A DNA stretch of 13,959 nt from JBBQVO01 sp038211505 (lineage in GTDB: Bacteria > Chloroflexota > Dehalococcoidia > DSTF01 > JACRBR01), in assembly GCA_038211505.1 (NCBI GenBank), contig JBBQVO010000084.1:1-13959 (forward strand), in the 5' to 3' direction. Numbering within the stretch: position 1 is the first letter of the stretch; the number at the start of each line of letters is the position of its first letter. The notes below the pieces were generated by a model. That model was not told the origin of the DNA. It saw nothing but the letters and a program-made list of their open reading frames with translations, and searched no databases. The translations under genes were made by a program, and so were the position numbers. Positions 1 through 6,595 of this stretch are shown here, piece after piece.

Positions 1-25
1 GATATCAATTCGATGGAGTGGCGTC

Positions 26-496
26 ATGTCTGAGACGGATTTTGTGATCGAGCGGCTGGAGATGCGGGGGCATCGCATCACGGGGAGCCGGCGTCGGGTG
101 TTGGATGCGGTGATGGCGCAGCCGGCGCACTTCACTGTCGATGACGTGATGCATGCTTCGCGCAAGGTCGGGCGGGCGACGGTGTTTCGGACGATGAAGA
201 TCCTGCTCGACCTCAACGTCGTCTGCCGGGTGATGCTCGACGACGGCACGCTGCACTATCGCGTGAGCACGCGTGGCCACCATCACCACCTCGTCTGCGT
301 CGATTGCGGGCGCGTCGAAGACTTCAGCCAGTGCGACGTGCAGTCGCTGACGCGCGATCTCGCGCAGGCGACCGGCTACGAGATCGAGCGCCACTGGCTC
401 GAAGTCTACGGCCGCTGCCAGACGTGCCGCCTCGTCGCGCCGAAAGAGAAGTCGGCGCTGACTAAGCGCGTTGCAGCGGCGGTGCGCGTTGACTGA
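26..496 (+). CDS. Fur-family metal-responsive repressor (Fur/Zur type)
   Basis: This is a cytoplasmic DNA-binding repressor of the Fur superfamily, which senses Zn, Fe or Mn and represses uptake genes. The 156-residue length is normal for the family. The N-terminal winged helix includes the recognition-helix stretch GRATVFRTMKIL (49-60). The dimerisation half carries a His cluster at 85-88 followed by Cys91-x-x-Cys94, and a second pair Cys131-x-x-Cys134; together these give the structural zinc site of the family. GGAG at 15-18 sits seven bases before the ATG and supports this start. The gene overlaps a metal ABC transporter ATPase, so it probably regulates its own operon in response to zinc or manganese. 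Only 25 bases of upstream DNA are visible, so no operator can be judged. The family call is firm. Which metal it senses (Zur, Fur or Mur) cannot be decided from sequence alone. Confidence 0.93.
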   Translation: MSETDFVIERLEMRGHRITGSRRRVLDAVMAQPAHFTVDDVMHASRKVGRATVFRTMKILLDLNVVCRVMLDDGTLHYRVSTRGHHHHLVCVDCGRVEDFSQCDVQSLTRDLAQATGYEIERHWLEVYGRCQTCRLVAPKEKSALTKRVAAAVRVD

Positions 497-1232
497 GCGC
501 CGCGCCCCGACAACCTCCGGAGTAGCCGACGAGCGGGATCTCCACGCAAGCTGCCTCGTATTGCGCGATGTGACGATCGCCTATGGGCGGCACGTCGTGC
601 TGGCGCACGTCGATGCCGATATCCCGCGCAGCCAGGTCGTCAGCATCATCGGGCCGAACGGCTCGGGCAAGAGCACACTACTCAAAGCGATCGCGGGCCT
701 GGTGCCGTTGGTCAGCGGCGAGATCACGCTGTTCGGCGCGCCGATCGACCGCATGCGACGTCACGTCGCCTACGTGCCGCAGCGCGAGGATGTCGACTGG
801 ACGTTCCCGGTGACGGTGCGAGACGTCGTGATGATGGGGCGTTATCCGCTGCGCGGCTGGCTGCGTGGCTCGTCGAGCGAAGATCATGCCGTCGTCGCCG
901 ATGCGCTCGCGCATCTCGGCATCGCATCGTTGGCGCAGAGGCAGGTCGGCGAGCTTTCGGGGGGGCAGCAGCGGCGCGCGTTCATCGCGCGGGCGCTCGC
1001 GCAGGAGTCGGACGTGATCCTGCTCGACGAGCCGATGACGGGGATCGATGCCGAGACGCACGATCGCATTCTCGAACTGTTCGAGGAGTGGCGCGCGGAC
1101 GGCAAGGTGGTGTTGCAGGCGACCCACACCGGCGTGCACGGCGGCTCGGTGATCGTCCTGCGCCGCCGCGGCGATCCGTTGGCCGCTGAGGATCTGGAGC
1201 ATCACGCGGCCGAGAGCGGGGAGCACCACTGA
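471..1232 (+). CDS. Metal (Zn/Mn-type) ABC transporter ATP-binding protein
   Basis: This is the ATPase subunit of a cluster-9 metal importer (ZnuC/MntA/TroB-like); it hydrolyses ATP on the cytoplasmic face and pairs with the permease that follows. Visible motifs are Walker A GPNGSGKS (61-68), the Q-loop VPQRE (Gln104), the signature LSGGQ (162-166), Walker B VILLDEP (182-188) and the H-loop His219. The start is uncertain. TTG at 471 is the longest option, and TTG at 489, also in frame, would shorten the overlap with the regulator gene to 8 bases. The ABC domain itself begins near residue 29, so the first ~25 residues may be untranslated. The stretch after His219 (TGVHGGS) lacks the usual Asp and helix and is several residues short; a shifted frame encodes a more family-like stretch (see findings). 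The C-terminus is rich in His and Glu. The stop overlaps the permease ATG. Confidence 0.92.
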   Translation: MQRRCALTERRAPTTSGVADERDLHASCLVLRDVTIAYGRHVVLAHVDADIPRSQVVSIIGPNGSGKSTLLKAIAGLVPLVSGEITLFGAPIDRMRRHVAYVPQREDVDWTFPVTVRDVVMMGRYPLRGWLRGSSSEDHAVVADALAHLGIASLAQRQVGELSGGQQRRAFIARALAQESDVILLDEPMTGIDAETHDRILELFEEWRADGKVVLQATHTGVHGGSVIVLRRRGDPLAAEDLEHHAAESGEHH

Positions 1233-2155
1233 TGCACTATCTCAGCGATCCCCTCACCGACGCCGCGTTTCTTCGCGCGCTGATCGATGTCGTTGCCGTG
1301 GCTATGGTGGCGGGCGTCATCGGCACGTTCATCGTGCTGCGCGGCATCGGCTTTCTCGGCGATGCGCTGGCCCACGCGATCTTCCCCGGCGTGGTGACGG
1401 CGTTTCTCATCGGCACGAATCTGCTGGCGGGCGCGCTCGTCGCCGGGCTCTCGACGGCGGCGATTATGGCGCTGCTAACGGCGAACTCGCGCGTGCGTGA
1501 CAACACATCGATCGGCGTGATCTTCACGGCGGCGTTCGCACTCGGCGTCGTGATCCTCGCCGGCCATAGCGTCAGCGCCGACGAGCTGGAGGGCATCTTA
1601 TTCGGCGATCCGCTTGGTGCGACGGCGTTTGATGTGGTGTTGACGATCGTCATCGGCGGCGGCGTGCTGGCGACGATGATCGGGCTGCGCAAACTCTTCG
1701 TGATGGCCTCGTTCGATCCGAGCGGGGCGCGCGCGATGGGACTGCCGGTGCTGGGGCTCGACGTGCTATTGCTGCTGCTGACGGCGCTGACGGTCGTCGT
1801 GTCGTTCAAGGCCGTCGGGAACATCCTCGTGATCTCGCTGTTGATCACGCCGGCGGCCACGGCGCGGCTGTTCACCGATCGGCTGGCGGCGATGGCCGCG
1901 CTGGCGGCGGCGCTGGGCGCCCTCGCGAGCGTCGCAGGCGTCTTCGTCGGCTACCACCTGGATACGTCGGCGGGCGGGATCATCGTGCTCATTTCGACGG
2001 GCACGTTCTTCGCGGCGTGGCTGCTCGCGCCCCGTCATGGCATCATTGCCCTACAGCTCGCGCGCGCCGACGGCGCTCTGCTCCGCGCGGAGCCGGAGGC
2101 GGAAGCAGAGATCATCCTGGCCTCACCGGAGATCCAGGCGCCGCACAGGGTCTGA
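1232..2155 (+). CDS. Metal ABC transporter permease (ABC-3 family, ZnuB/MntB-like)
   Basis: This is the integral-membrane subunit of the Zn/Mn importer, forming the inner-membrane channel for the ATPase encoded just upstream. The 307 residues contain about eight hydrophobic segments. Family signatures include the early GFLGDALAHAIFPG motif, the VRDNTSIGVIFTAAFALGVVI stretch and the late LVISLLITPAATA segment, followed by GYHLDTSAGGIIVL. The start ATG overlaps the ATPase stop as TGATG, so translational coupling is expected. The last ~35 residues form a soluble acidic tail. The gene's own stop overlaps the next start in the same way. No substrate-binding lipoprotein (ZnuA/MntC-like) is seen downstream; it may lie upstream of the window or elsewhere in the genome. 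The family call is secure and the metal is unresolved. Confidence 0.93.
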   Translation: MHYLSDPLTDAAFLRALIDVVAVAMVAGVIGTFIVLRGIGFLGDALAHAIFPGVVTAFLIGTNLLAGALVAGLSTAAIMALLTANSRVRDNTSIGVIFTAAFALGVVILAGHSVSADELEGILFGDPLGATAFDVVLTIVIGGGVLATMIGLRKLFVMASFDPSGARAMGLPVLGLDVLLLLLTALTVVVSFKAVGNILVISLLITPAATARLFTDRLAAMAALAAALGALASVAGVFVGYHLDTSAGGIIVLISTGTFFAAWLLAPRHGIIALQLARADGALLRAEPEAEAEIILASPEIQAPHRV

Positions 2156-2874
2156 TGCATCGTTTCATGTTCATACTCGCCGTGCTGGTCGCGCTCTCGC
2201 TTTGCGTCGCGGCGTGCGGCTCGGGCGCGAAGGCGAACATCCGCGGCGGCGTGACGATCGAGCCGCTGACGTCGCCGACAGCGTCGACGGCGGCGCCCGC
2301 GGTGGCGCCGATCGGCGGCAAGCCTGCAGCGCCGCCAACTGCGTCGGATGACGGCGTCGCGTCGCCGTCACCAACGGCGGACGTGGCGACGGCCGGTGAG
2401 ACGAGCATCGAGACAGCGACGCGCGTTCCTGAAGCAACCGCGACCGCAACGCCTGAACCGCTGGCGTCCGACGGCAGCGTTGCGCCGACGAGCGGGCGAT
2501 GGATCGACGTCGATGTGACGCGGTTCGTCGTGCGGCTGATGGATGGGTCGACCACGCTGCGCGAGATCGCGCCGGTGGCCGTCGGCGAGCAGGTCGATAC
2601 CGGCGCCTACGCGTCGACGCAGACGGGGCTGTTTCACGTCTACAACAAACTGCCGGATCTGGCGTACGACCCGCCGTATGACACCTACATCAGCGATTGG
2701 GTGGGCTTCGATCCGGACAAGGCCAACGGCTTCCACTCGTTTCTGAAGGACAAGAAAGGCGCCGTCGTGAACGCCGGCACCGGCCGCATCAGCAACGGCT
2801 GCATCCGCACCGGCGCGTCAGACGTCTTGTTTGGCTTCGCGGAGGTGGGGATGCCGGTGTGGGTGCATCGGTGA
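2155..2874 (+). CDS. Lipoprotein L,D-transpeptidase (YkuD domain)
   Basis: This is a predicted lipid-anchored, extracytoplasmic peptidoglycan enzyme that forms or edits L,D cross-links through a catalytic Cys. The ATG at 2155 overlaps the permease stop as TGATG. It gives a clean lipoprotein signal: a hydrophobic core ending in the lipobox VAAC, with Cys21 as the lipidation site. A Thr/Ala/Pro-rich linker (about 30-112) leads to the YkuD domain. His194-Ser195 and Cys216 within SNGCIR match the catalytic HS...GC arrangement. The position before Gly215 is Asn rather than the commoner His, which is a tolerated variation in this family. The same frame is open further upstream (to 2017), but that start would lose the signal peptide and overlap the permease by more than 130 bases. 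Co-translation with a metal importer is unusual. Whether it acts as a transpeptidase or a carboxypeptidase cannot be told. Confidence 0.88.
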   Translation: MHRFMFILAVLVALSLCVAACGSGAKANIRGGVTIEPLTSPTASTAAPAVAPIGGKPAAPPTASDDGVASPSPTADVATAGETSIETATRVPEATATATPEPLASDGSVAPTSGRWIDVDVTRFVVRLMDGSTTLREIAPVAVGEQVDTGAYASTQTGLFHVYNKLPDLAYDPPYDTYISDWVGFDPDKANGFHSFLKDKKGAVVNAGTGRISNGCIRTGASDVLFGFAEVGMPVWVHR

Positions 2875-2922
2875 CCGAACCGTGGATGCGGGCTTCATCT
2901 CGGTCGCCGCGGCCGCTGACGA

Positions 2923-3714
2923 CTACGCGGGTTTGATCGCGCGGGTGGCGAAGTAGCCGGGCATGTACTTCGCGGTGATGCTCGCGTGATGCGGCGCTTC
3001 TTCAAAGTGCGTGAGGACGAAGCCAGCGCGCAGCTGCTCGCCGATCTGTTCCGTCATCGTGTGACTGTATTCGAGCGGAGCGTCGGCGCCGGCGATGCGC
3101 TCGCGTTCTTCCGATGTGATATCGGCGAGATCGGAGTAGGGGATGCGGTGGCGGACGACCAGCTCGCCGCGTTTGTCCTGCGCTTCGAAATCGAAAATGA
3201 AGATGTCAGGGTTCATGAATCCGGCGAGCAGCGCGCCGCCGGGCCGGAGGACGCGGAAGCACTCGCGCCAGACGGGAGCCAACTCCGGACAGAAGAGGTT
3301 CGAGACGGGGTGGAAGATCAGGTCGAAGCTCGCGTCGGCGAAGACGCTCAGGTCGCGCATATCGCCCTGCACCGTGCGCAGCGTCAGGCCATCGCGATCG
3401 GCGACGAAACGATCACGCTCGAGCTGCTTCGGCGAATTGTCAAAGACCGTGACGTGAGCGCCAGCCGCGGCGAGCACCGGCGCCTGCTGCCCGCCGCCTG
3501 AGGCGAGGCAGAGCGTGTCGACGCCGGCGAGATGCGCGGGGAACCAGTCGCGTGACGTCGGCTCGTAGCCGATCAGCACGACCGACCAATCGCCAGCGCG
3601 GGCGCGAGCGATGACGTCGGGCGTGACCGGCAGCGTCCACTCGTTGCCGTCCTCAACCTGCTTGTCCCAGGCGGCGCGGTTGTGCGCGACGGGATCGATA
3701 TCGCTGTTGTTCAT
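2923..3714 (-). CDS. Class I SAM-dependent methyltransferase, substrate unknown
   Basis: This is a 263-residue Rossmann-fold methyltransferase of the Methyltransf_11/25 type. SAM-binding motif I is LCLASGGGQQ (68-77). The acidic residue after strand 2 is Asp92 (VFDNSPKQL), and motif III-like GDMRDL lies at 117-122. Strand 4 is FDLIFHPVSN (130-139), followed by FRVLRPGGALLAG (153-165). The N-terminal NRAAWDKQVEDGNEW stretch and the C-terminal ITAKYMPGYFATRA stretch are probably substrate-side elements. It is convergent with the upstream operon, with 48 bases between the two stops, and it stands alone on its strand. There is no strong ribosome-binding site before the ATG. The fold is secure. 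Nothing in the sequence or context identifies the substrate, so a small-molecule methyltransferase is only the default guess. Confidence 0.85.
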   Translation of the reverse strand: MNNSDIDPVAHNRAAWDKQVEDGNEWTLPVTPDVIARARAGDWSVVLIGYEPTSRDWFPAHLAGVDTLCLASGGGQQAPVLAAAGAHVTVFDNSPKQLERDRFVADRDGLTLRTVQGDMRDLSVFADASFDLIFHPVSNLFCPELAPVWRECFRVLRPGGALLAGFMNPDIFIFDFEAQDKRGELVVRHRIPYSDLADITSEERERIAGADAPLEYSHTMTEQIGEQLRAGFVLTHFEEAPHHASITAKYMPGYFATRAIKPA

Positions 3715-3754
3715 GCCGGCACTCTAGCACCCGCGATCTCACTGACGGTTGAAC

Positions 3755-3813
3755 CACGAAGGACACGAAGGCGGTCGGGTGGATCCACGAAGGGCCACGA
3801 AGGAGCACGAAGG
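3755..3813. repeat. Short direct-repeat cluster, unit CACGAAGG (five copies)
   Basis: Exact copies of CACGAAGG lie at 3755-3762, 3764-3771, 3786-3793, 3796-3803 and 3806-3813. Each is separated by 1-3 bases, except for one 14-base spacer after the second copy. The cluster is in the gap between two divergently oriented genes. Read as protein it gives an HEGHEG-like string, which is an artefact of the repeat and not a gene. A related CACAGAG cluster is at 11276-11299. Repeats of this style occur between genes in many bacterial genomes; no function is visible here. Confidence 0.75.
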
Positions 3814-4057
3814 GCAATGGACGAGCGCACGCGCTGCAACACTTGTGGCGATTTGGGCGGCGGGAACGTGCGGGCAACATTTCGGCAACGCGTCGTCAAC
3901 ACTTCTCACGCTGCTCGGCGCGTACTGTGCATAAGACGCGAGTGCGCGGTGAGGTGAGGAGGTGAGGGATCACGCAGCCGGCGTCGTGATGAAGGACCAG
4001 ACCGCTCCGCGAGGCTCGAAGCGCCTGCGCGATCGGTGACAGCATGAAGGGAACGCA
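3814..4057. other. Upstream region of the SNED-module gene
   Basis: This non-coding stretch contains three overlapping or adjacent copies of GGTGAGG (3948-3954, 3953-3959, 3961-3967). A good Shine-Dalgarno, AAGGGA at 4047-4052, sits five bases before the ATG at 4058. No convincing -35/-10 pair was found. Short reading frames here look random. Confidence 0.5.
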
Positions 4058-4507
4058 ATGAACAAGATACGACAGTGGTGGTTGGGTGGAGCGGCGGCGC
4101 TGGGCCTCGTCGCGGTGATCGGAGCAGGTGCGGTGATGGCACAGACGCCATCGGCGACGCCGAAGGCCGCGGCGACCGCGCCTGCGGCGCCAACGACTCC
4201 AGGCGCACCAACGGCGCCTTCGGCCGCGGCGACGCCGGGCACGTCGACTGCGCCGGGTGGCACGTTCAAGTCGAACGAGGACGCCACGCACGAGCAGGGC
4301 GAGACGGCCCAGCACGAGGCGGACGAAGACGCCGGCCGCGGACATCACGGCGGCGGCAAGGCGGGCATGTCGGGCAAGTCGAATGAGGATCCGACGCACG
4401 AGCAAGGCGAGACGGCGCAGCACGAGGCCGACGAAGACGCGCGACAGGCAGCGCCGTCGTCATCCGGCAGCCCGGCGCCGAGCGCATCGCCACCGGGAAC
4501 CAACTAA
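4058..4507 (+). CDS. Small exported protein with two acidic/His SNED modules, unknown function
   Basis: I do not recognise a characterised family. The 149-residue protein begins with a signal peptide (basic MNKIR, hydrophobic core to about residue 26, VMA-Q as a likely cleavage site). A Pro/Ala/Thr linker (31-68) leads to two near-identical 23-residue modules at 71-93 and 107-129, whose core is HEQGETAQHEADEDA. They differ at only two positions. The spacer between them is RGHHGGG-like, and a Ser/Pro/Ala tail follows. The modules are dense in Glu, Asp and His, so metal or polycation binding outside the membrane is possible but is inference only. Several codons differ silently between the two copies. 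The start is supported by AAGGGA five bases upstream. It is probably monocistronic and ends before a strong hairpin. Confidence 0.8.
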   Translation: MNKIRQWWLGGAAALGLVAVIGAGAVMAQTPSATPKAAATAPAAPTTPGAPTAPSAAATPGTSTAPGGTFKSNEDATHEQGETAQHEADEDAGRGHHGGGKAGMSGKSNEDPTHEQGETAQHEADEDARQAAPSSSGSPAPSASPPGTN

Positions 4508-4531
4508 CGCCAGAACACTCGGTTCAATAGC

Positions 4532-4562
4532 CAATCGCCCCGGCATCGTGCCGGGGCGATTG
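4532..4562. terminator. Strong hairpin between convergent genes, probable bidirectional terminator
   Basis: A perfect 14-bp stem (4532-4545 pairing with 4549-4562, arm sequence CAATCGCCCCGGCA) closes a 3-base loop. It lies 25 bases after the stop of the SNED-module gene and 45 bases after the stop of the minus-strand methyltransferase gene. Neither side has a long T run, so termination may be less efficient than at a classic intrinsic terminator. Confidence 0.75.
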
Positions 4563-4606
4563 CCATTCCGCTTCCACGCCTCCGTTGTGATGCGAAGCGT
4601 CACGGT

Positions 4607-5863
4607 TCAGCGGCGGCGCACCGACAGAACGACGCCGCCTCGTCGGCGACGTCGTTCTTCGACGTGCAGCACGGCGTCGTCCGCGAGACGCTTCGCGATC
4701 CGGGTCGCCGTCGTCGATGATGCCGCGATGAGCATCGTGCCGTCGAGCGCGAGCGCGGCCGCGGCGTGCTGTAGCGACAGCGTCGCCGCTTCGATGACGT
4801 CCCCGTCGTCGATCGTCGCGACGATGATGTTCGCGGGCGTGAGCTCCGGTGGGAAAGCCGGCGTGTGATGCGTCTCGATGATCGATGCCGCCGCGCCGTT
4901 GCGGATGAGGTTGCGGCGCGTCGCTCGCAGGCTGAGGAGATCGCGGCTGACGAGCTTGATGCGTCGCGGATGTGACAATTCGTGAGCGAGGGCGGCGGCG
5001 TGTCCCTGGTTGGGGTTGATGACGCTGATGTGATCGCGCGCGCCATCGATCGTCGCGGCGAGTTCTTGTAGAAGCAGTTGCGTCGTGAACGACGGCATGT
5101 CGAACTCGCTGAGGCCGTAGACGGTTTGAAGTTCGAGCTTGCGACCGCCCGCGTCGATCGCCGTGACCGCGCGATTGTAGATACCGGCGTCGAACGCGTT
5201 TGCCGGCGTCCAAGACCCCGATGACATCGCGGACGCGTAGGATAGCCGCCCTCGACTGTCCCCACCGTCGAATCGATAGTGCGTGACTGCGTAGGAGTCG
5301 GTGCGGTGTTGGTACGTGATCTCGATCGCCCGGTCCGACGCGAGCGTAGTGGCGACGAGCGAGCCGAGCGGAGCGACGGCGACGATCGCCACGATGCCGT
5401 CGCGATTGAGATGCGCCAGCGCGCCGAGCAGAAGATGTTCGATGACCCGTTCGCCCGCTTTGCCCGGGATGTTCATCACGATCAGGTCGAAGCGGCGGTC
5501 GCCGAGGTCGTCATATCCGAGGCCGCCGGCAGCTTCGATGCGTCCGTCGACGTCGTTGAGCGCGGCGTTCTGGCGCGCGTAGTCGACGGCCAGCGCGTCA
5601 CGATCAACGGCGAGAACCGTGGCGTCCGGATGCGTCATGGCGAGCGCGATCCCGATCGGCCCGTAGCCGCAGCCGAGATCGAGGATCGCCGCCGCTGGCG
5701 GCAGCGCGATTCCGTCGAGGCTACGGAGCAGCAGACCCGTGCCGGCGTCAACTAGGTGGCTGCTGAACAGCGCCTGCGAGACGCGGAAGCGGGCGCTCGC
5801 CCCGCTGCGCAGTCGGAGAGCGATCTCCTTCTTGAAGTAACCGTCGGGCGGCGGCGCAGCCAT
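4607..5863 (-). CDS. RsmC/RlmG-like methyltransferase (MTS domain N-terminal, degenerate second half)
   Basis: This 418-residue protein resembles small-subunit rRNA guanine methyltransferases. The N-terminal half holds an MTS-type domain: FRVSQALFSSHLVDAGTGLL (26-45), SAM motif I LDLGCGYGPIG (61-71), acidic Asp87 and strand 4 LIVMNIPGKAG (127-137). The catalytic motif is normally NPPF/Y; here it is NIPG. A second Rossmann-like half follows from about residue 230 (VINPNQGHAAALAHEL). It lacks a glycine-rich SAM motif and looks degenerate. In E. coli RsmC and RlmG the degenerate half comes first and the catalytic half second, so the order here appears swapped. The start ATG is 13 codons ahead of the first conserved segment. 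The gene stands alone on its strand, convergent with the SNED gene. A nucleic-acid substrate is likely but not shown. Confidence 0.8.
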   Translation of the reverse strand: MAAPPPDGYFKKEIALRLRSGASARFRVSQALFSSHLVDAGTGLLLRSLDGIALPPAAAILDLGCGYGPIGIALAMTHPDATVLAVDRDALAVDYARQNAALNDVDGRIEAAGGLGYDDLGDRRFDLIVMNIPGKAGERVIEHLLLGALAHLNRDGIVAIVAVAPLGSLVATTLASDRAIEITYQHRTDSYAVTHYRFDGGDSRGRLSYASAMSSGSWTPANAFDAGIYNRAVTAIDAGGRKLELQTVYGLSEFDMPSFTTQLLLQELAATIDGARDHISVINPNQGHAAALAHELSHPRRIKLVSRDLLSLRATRRNLIRNGAAASIIETHHTPAFPPELTPANIIVATIDDGDVIEAATLSLQHAAAALALDGTMLIAASSTTATRIAKRLADDAVLHVEERRRRRGGVVLSVRRR

Positions 5864-5915
5864 ATGGAGGAGTGTAGCTTTGTGATCGGCGATGGCGGCG
5901 TGGAACCGCGATAAC

Positions 5916-6067
5916 TGTCATTCCGAGCGCAGCCGAGGAACCACAGGTGCCCGTGGTATCTCTCCGATGTCACACCGAATGCTGTCCCGAGTGGCGCCGC
6001 CCGCGACCGAAACCGCAGGGTTATATCTGCAGAGATGCGACTTAGGGCACCTGCGGTTCTAGTGACA
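5916..6067. repeat. Dispersed repeat A, copy 1, with an inverted internal arm
   Basis: The left arm (5916-5973) begins TGTCATTCCGAGCGCAGC and ends TCTCTCCGATGTCAC. It aligns over almost its whole length with 13366-13425, with a few substitutions and 1-base gaps. The motif GAACCACAGGTGCCC (5938-5952) is repeated in inverted orientation at 6045-6059 with one mismatch, so the element can fold back on itself. It fills much of the gap between the minus-strand methyltransferase gene and rbfA. Nothing coding is evident. Confidence 0.75.
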
Positions 6068-6108
6068 CGATCGAGGAGGTGCGTTCGTTTCGCCGCTGCG
6101 TCATCGTC

Positions 6109-6137
6109 CGACGCGGGCAGCCACATCGGGCCCCTAC
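6109..6137 (-). repeat. Dispersed repeat B, copy 1 (GTAGGGGC...CCCGCGTCG, reverse orientation)
   Basis: On the minus strand this reads GTAGGGGCCCGATGTGGC followed by TGCCCGCGTCG. It matches 13292-13323 except for a 2-base gap and one substitution. The other copy is a better palindrome. Palindromic GTAGGGGC-type units resemble short intergenic repeats seen in Chloroflexota and other GC-rich genomes. Downstream of it, about 30-45 bases before rbfA, a lone TATACT (6193-6198) could be a -10 box, but no matching -35 was found. Confidence 0.7.
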
Positions 6138-6235
6138 AGTCACATTGTGCCATCGTGAATTGGTGAAGAATCGGGTGTTCGGTGGTCGCCGATATACTTC
6201 GATCGTACGGATGAGATGATCGGAGATTGGGCGAG

Positions 6236-6595
6236 ATGTCACGGCGGACCGAGGAAGTGAATCAGTTGTTGCGCGAGGAGCTGAGCGGCCTGATCCGGTC
6301 GGAGCTGCAGGATCCACGGCTCGCCGGCATGATCTCCGTGACATACGTCGATGTGTCGCCAGATCTGCGGCGCGCCAGCGCGCACGTCAGCGTGCTCGGC
6401 ACCGACGCGGAGCGGGCATCAACGATGCGCGCGCTCGATCACGCGCGGCCGTTCCTGCGGCGCGAGCTCGCGAAGCGCGTCTCGCTACGCTACACGCCCG
6501 ATCTCGATTTCGTCAGCGATACGTCGATGGCGGAGGCGCAGCATCTGACGGATCTGATGCGACAGACGGCGGAAGAGCGCGGAGAGACGCTCTGA
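6236..6595 (+). CDS. rbfA: 30S ribosome-binding factor A
   Basis: RbfA is a small KH-like protein that binds the immature 30S subunit and helps 16S rRNA 5'-end maturation and cold adaptation. The 119-residue length is typical. Hallmarks are the start SRRTEEVNQLLREELSGLI, the segment LQDPRLAGMISVTYVDVSPDLRRASAHVSVLG (about 26-57), RPFLRRELAKRVSLRYTPDLDF near the C-terminal half, and the short charged tail. The ATG at 6236 is preferred: GGAG at 6222-6225 lies ten bases upstream, whereas a TTG at 6227 would sit almost on top of that site. It usually sits after infB and before truB. Here infB is not upstream, and two genes separate it from truB. The stop overlaps the GNAT start as TGATG. Confidence 0.95.
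   Translation: MSRRTEEVNQLLREELSGLIRSELQDPRLAGMISVTYVDVSPDLRRASAHVSVLGTDAERASTMRALDHARPFLRRELAKRVSLRYTPDLDFVSDTSMAEAQHLTDLMRQTAEERGETL

Noticed and set aside
1237..1875. 212-codon open frame antisense to the permease gene
   Set aside because: It lies wholly opposite a confident membrane protein gene; its Ser/Thr/Ala-rich sequence is what antisense of GC-rich hydrophobic codons gives.
2785..2810. Missing catalytic His in the first L,D-transpeptidase (SNGC)
   Set aside because: The catalytic His is the upstream one (His194), which is present; the residue before Gly-Cys varies in active YkuD enzymes.
3749..3934. Small HEGHEG-containing reading frame
   Set aside because: It is the translation of the CACGAAGG repeat cluster, with no ribosome-binding site or domain.
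6160..6198. Promoter for rbfA using TTGGTG and TATACT
   Set aside because: The spacing is 27 bases, too long for a sigma-70 promoter; only the -10-like box is plausible.
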